A stretch of DNA of 7,952 nt. Source: GWC2-37-13 sp964564535. Lineage in GTDB: Bacteria > Patescibacteriota > Microgenomatia > UBA1406 > GWC2-37-13. The notes under the pieces were generated by a model. It saw nothing but the letters and a program-made list of their open reading frames with translations. It was not told the origin of the DNA and made no database searches. The stretch spans positions 1 to 7,952 of the forward strand of contig CAZMBH010000045.1 of the NCBI GenBank assembly GCA_964564535.1, written 5' to 3'. Positions 6,534 through 7,952 of this stretch are shown piece after piece. The position numbers and the translations under genes are program-made. Each line of letters opens with the position of its first letter. Position 1 is the first letter of the stretch.

Positions 6534-7952
6534 TCAATTCAAAATCAGTATTTTTTTACGCAGAATTTTTTCGCAATCCTTAAGTTGCGCAAAGTATATC
6601 CCCGTCGGTATTTTTGTGAGTTTCATGCTGTGCTCACCGACAGTCTGTATTTTTTCGCAATAGATATTTTTACCTGTGATATTAAAAATGTTCAATTCAC
6701 TGCCAGTATTTTCCGTTGAATATAATAGCATTTTATCAGACAGAAGTAAATCAATTCCTTCTGTGGAATCATTCTTTTCAATTTTTTCAACATCTATTCC
6801 GGACAAGTTGTATGCTTGCAGTATATACATGCCATTGAAATCGTCTGCTATGTAGATATACCCATTTGCCACATAAATATCAGTCGAATTACTACTCGAA
6901 TAATTATAATGTCCCACTTCTGTCGGCACTGCTGGATTTGATATATCGATTATTCTTAAACCGTCACTAGCGGCCGCTATATAGGCATAATTATTCACTA
7001 CGAATACATCCTCTACTTCGTACGTATTCAAATATCCAACCTCAACAGGACTTTCGGGCGATGAAATATCAAGAATCCTCAATCCAAGCCACCAGTCAGC
7101 CAAAAAGGCATAATTGCCTGAAACAAATACATTGACCAGATTGTTTGATGACGGATCAAAGATTCCGATCTCTATCGGATTGGCAGGATTGGAAACGTCC
7201 ACTATTCTAAGCCCCGACTCACTGTCAGCAACATAAGCATAATTATTGTCTGAAGCATATATGCCGTATGCGTTCCACGGTGTGTCAATGTATCCGCTTG
7301 CAACAGGATTTGATGGAGTAGATACATTTATCACTCTCATACCGCTACTGTAATCCGCCACATATGCATAATTGCCGACTACCGTAACGTCAAGCGCGGC
7401 AGAAGGAGTGTCAAGATATCCAACCTCAGCGGGACTCGCAGGATTAGATACATCTATAACTCTCAGCCCGCCGCCGTCATCCGAAACATAGGCATAATTA
7501 CCAACAACATATACTCCCCATGCGTTCCCGGGTGTATTGTACCTTCCTACTGAAACCGGTTTTGATTTATCTGATATGTCAAATATCCTCAACCCTTTGT
7601 CATATTCCGCAATATAAGCATAGTCATTCAGAACAAAAACGCTATAATCCGGTCCGATGCTTGTATTACTCACCTCATAGGGATTTGTAGGGTTGGAAAC
7701 ATTGATTATCTGCAAGCCGTTCGTCCAATCAGCCATGAAGACGTAATCTCCCACCACAAATACATCTTCCGTGTAGTTGTCGCTTTGATCATAGACTCCC
7801 ACTTCCGTAAGACTGGCAGGGTCTGATATGTCCACTATCATGAGCCCCGATTCGCTATCAGCAACATACGCATAATTCCCCGAGACATAAATACCGCAAG
7901 CATACCATGTATCAATGTATCCTACTTCAGATGGACTTAAAGGATTTGAAAT
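6534..7952 (-). CDS. LVIVP-repeat secreted protein with C-terminal sorting domain (5' end outside window)
   Basis: The reading frame is open to the right edge, so the start and any signal peptide lie outside; the first ATG in frame (7841) is internal to a repeat and is not the start. The visible 472 residues hold nine repeats of 41-43 residues following the pattern (I/V)S-x-P-x-x-P-x-E-V-G-Y-x-x-T ... V-x-G-N-Y-A-Y-V-A-D-x-x-x-G-L-R-(I/V)-(I/V)-D, the LVIVP repeat that forms beta-propeller-like blades in surface proteins. After a short linker, roughly the last 80 residues form a beta-sandwich tail with LNIFNITGK, then PTGIYFAQL and KKILILN. This is the layout of type IX secretion (Por) sorting domains. 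The protein is probably exported and surface-attached or released; its binding partner is unknown. It ends 408 bases before the operon promoter and has higher G+C (about 45 percent in the repeats), so it is probably not part of the CRISPR operon. Confidence 0.85.
   Translation of the reverse strand: MSNPLSPSEVGYIDTWYACGIYVSGNYAYVADSESGLMIVDISDPASLTEVGVYDQSDNYTEDVFVVGDYVFMADWTNGLQIINVSNPTNPYEVSNTSIGPDYSVFVLNDYAYIAEYDKGLRIFDISDKSKPVSVGRYNTPGNAWGVYVVGNYAYVSDDGGGLRVIDVSNPASPAEVGYLDTPSAALDVTVVGNYAYVADYSSGMRVINVSTPSNPVASGYIDTPWNAYGIYASDNNYAYVADSESGLRIVDVSNPANPIEIGIFDPSSNNLVNVFVSGNYAFLADWWLGLRILDISSPESPVEVGYLNTYEVEDVFVVNNYAYIAAASDGLRIIDISNPAVPTEVGHYNYSSSNSTDIYVANGYIYIADDFNGMYILQAYNLSGIDVEKIEKNDSTEGIDLLLSDKMLLYSTENTGSELNIFNITGKNIYCEKIQTVGEHSMKLTKIPTGIYFAQLKDCEKILRKKILILN
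6816..7952 (-). repeat. Nine in-frame LVIVP protein repeats
   Basis: In reading order the repeat starts are at 7952, 7829, 7700, 7577, 7451, 7325, 7196, 7067 and 6944, with lengths of 123-129 bases. The DNA copies are clearly diverged, so the array is old rather than recently expanded. The last unit departs from the consensus at its end (YILQ instead of RIID). Confidence 0.85.

Noticed and set aside
7839..7841. ATG as start of the LVIVP-repeat gene
   Set aside because: The frame stays open to the window edge and the 37 upstream codons encode most of another LVIVP repeat, so this Met is internal.

Overview
The window looks like a piece of an AT-rich bacterial chromosome from the wider FCB group or a related candidate phylum. 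A secreted beta-propeller-like repeat protein ends in what looks like a type IX secretion sorting tail. The other genes have good Shine-Dalgarno sites and a TTGACA-type promoter, which argues against Bacteroidota proper. The lineage is an inference from these traits only. Every convincing gene is on the minus strand, so transcription runs from high to low coordinates.

Region 1 (7952 to 6534) is the 3' part of a surface or secreted protein with nine LVIVP-type repeats of 41-43 residues, running off the right edge. Region 2 (6533 to 6127) is a 407-base intergenic stretch holding two identical 44-base repeats 86 bases apart and a 14-base perfect palindrome. It leads into a strong promoter at 6126-6099.

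Region 3 (6072 to 1) is a compact six-gene operon with overlapping or nearly touching genes. In order of transcription: (1) a sigma-70-like protein with region 2-like and region 4-like ends separated by a long acidic linker; (2) a 311-residue unknown with features recalling anti-sigma factors and, weakly, MazF; (3) a Lon-type (S16) Ser-Lys protease domain fused to a TPR-like helical tail, without the AAA+ ATPase; (4) Cas6; (5) a CARF-HEPN ribonuclease of the Cas02710/Csm6-like class; (6) the start of a metallo-beta-lactamase-fold protein.

The interpretation offered is a CRISPR (type III-linked) protease/sigma signalling cassette. Known parallels are CalpL-CalpT-CalpS (SAVED-Lon protease, MazF-like anti-sigma, sigma factor) and Craspase (TPR-CHAT protease, Csx30, sigma factor). 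This locus appears to combine the Lon chemistry of the first with the TPR architecture of the second, and no CARF or SAVED sensor is visible in the protease. How the protease is switched on is therefore open. No Cas10, Cas7-like or array sequence lies in the window; such genes could lie beyond base 1 or elsewhere in the genome.
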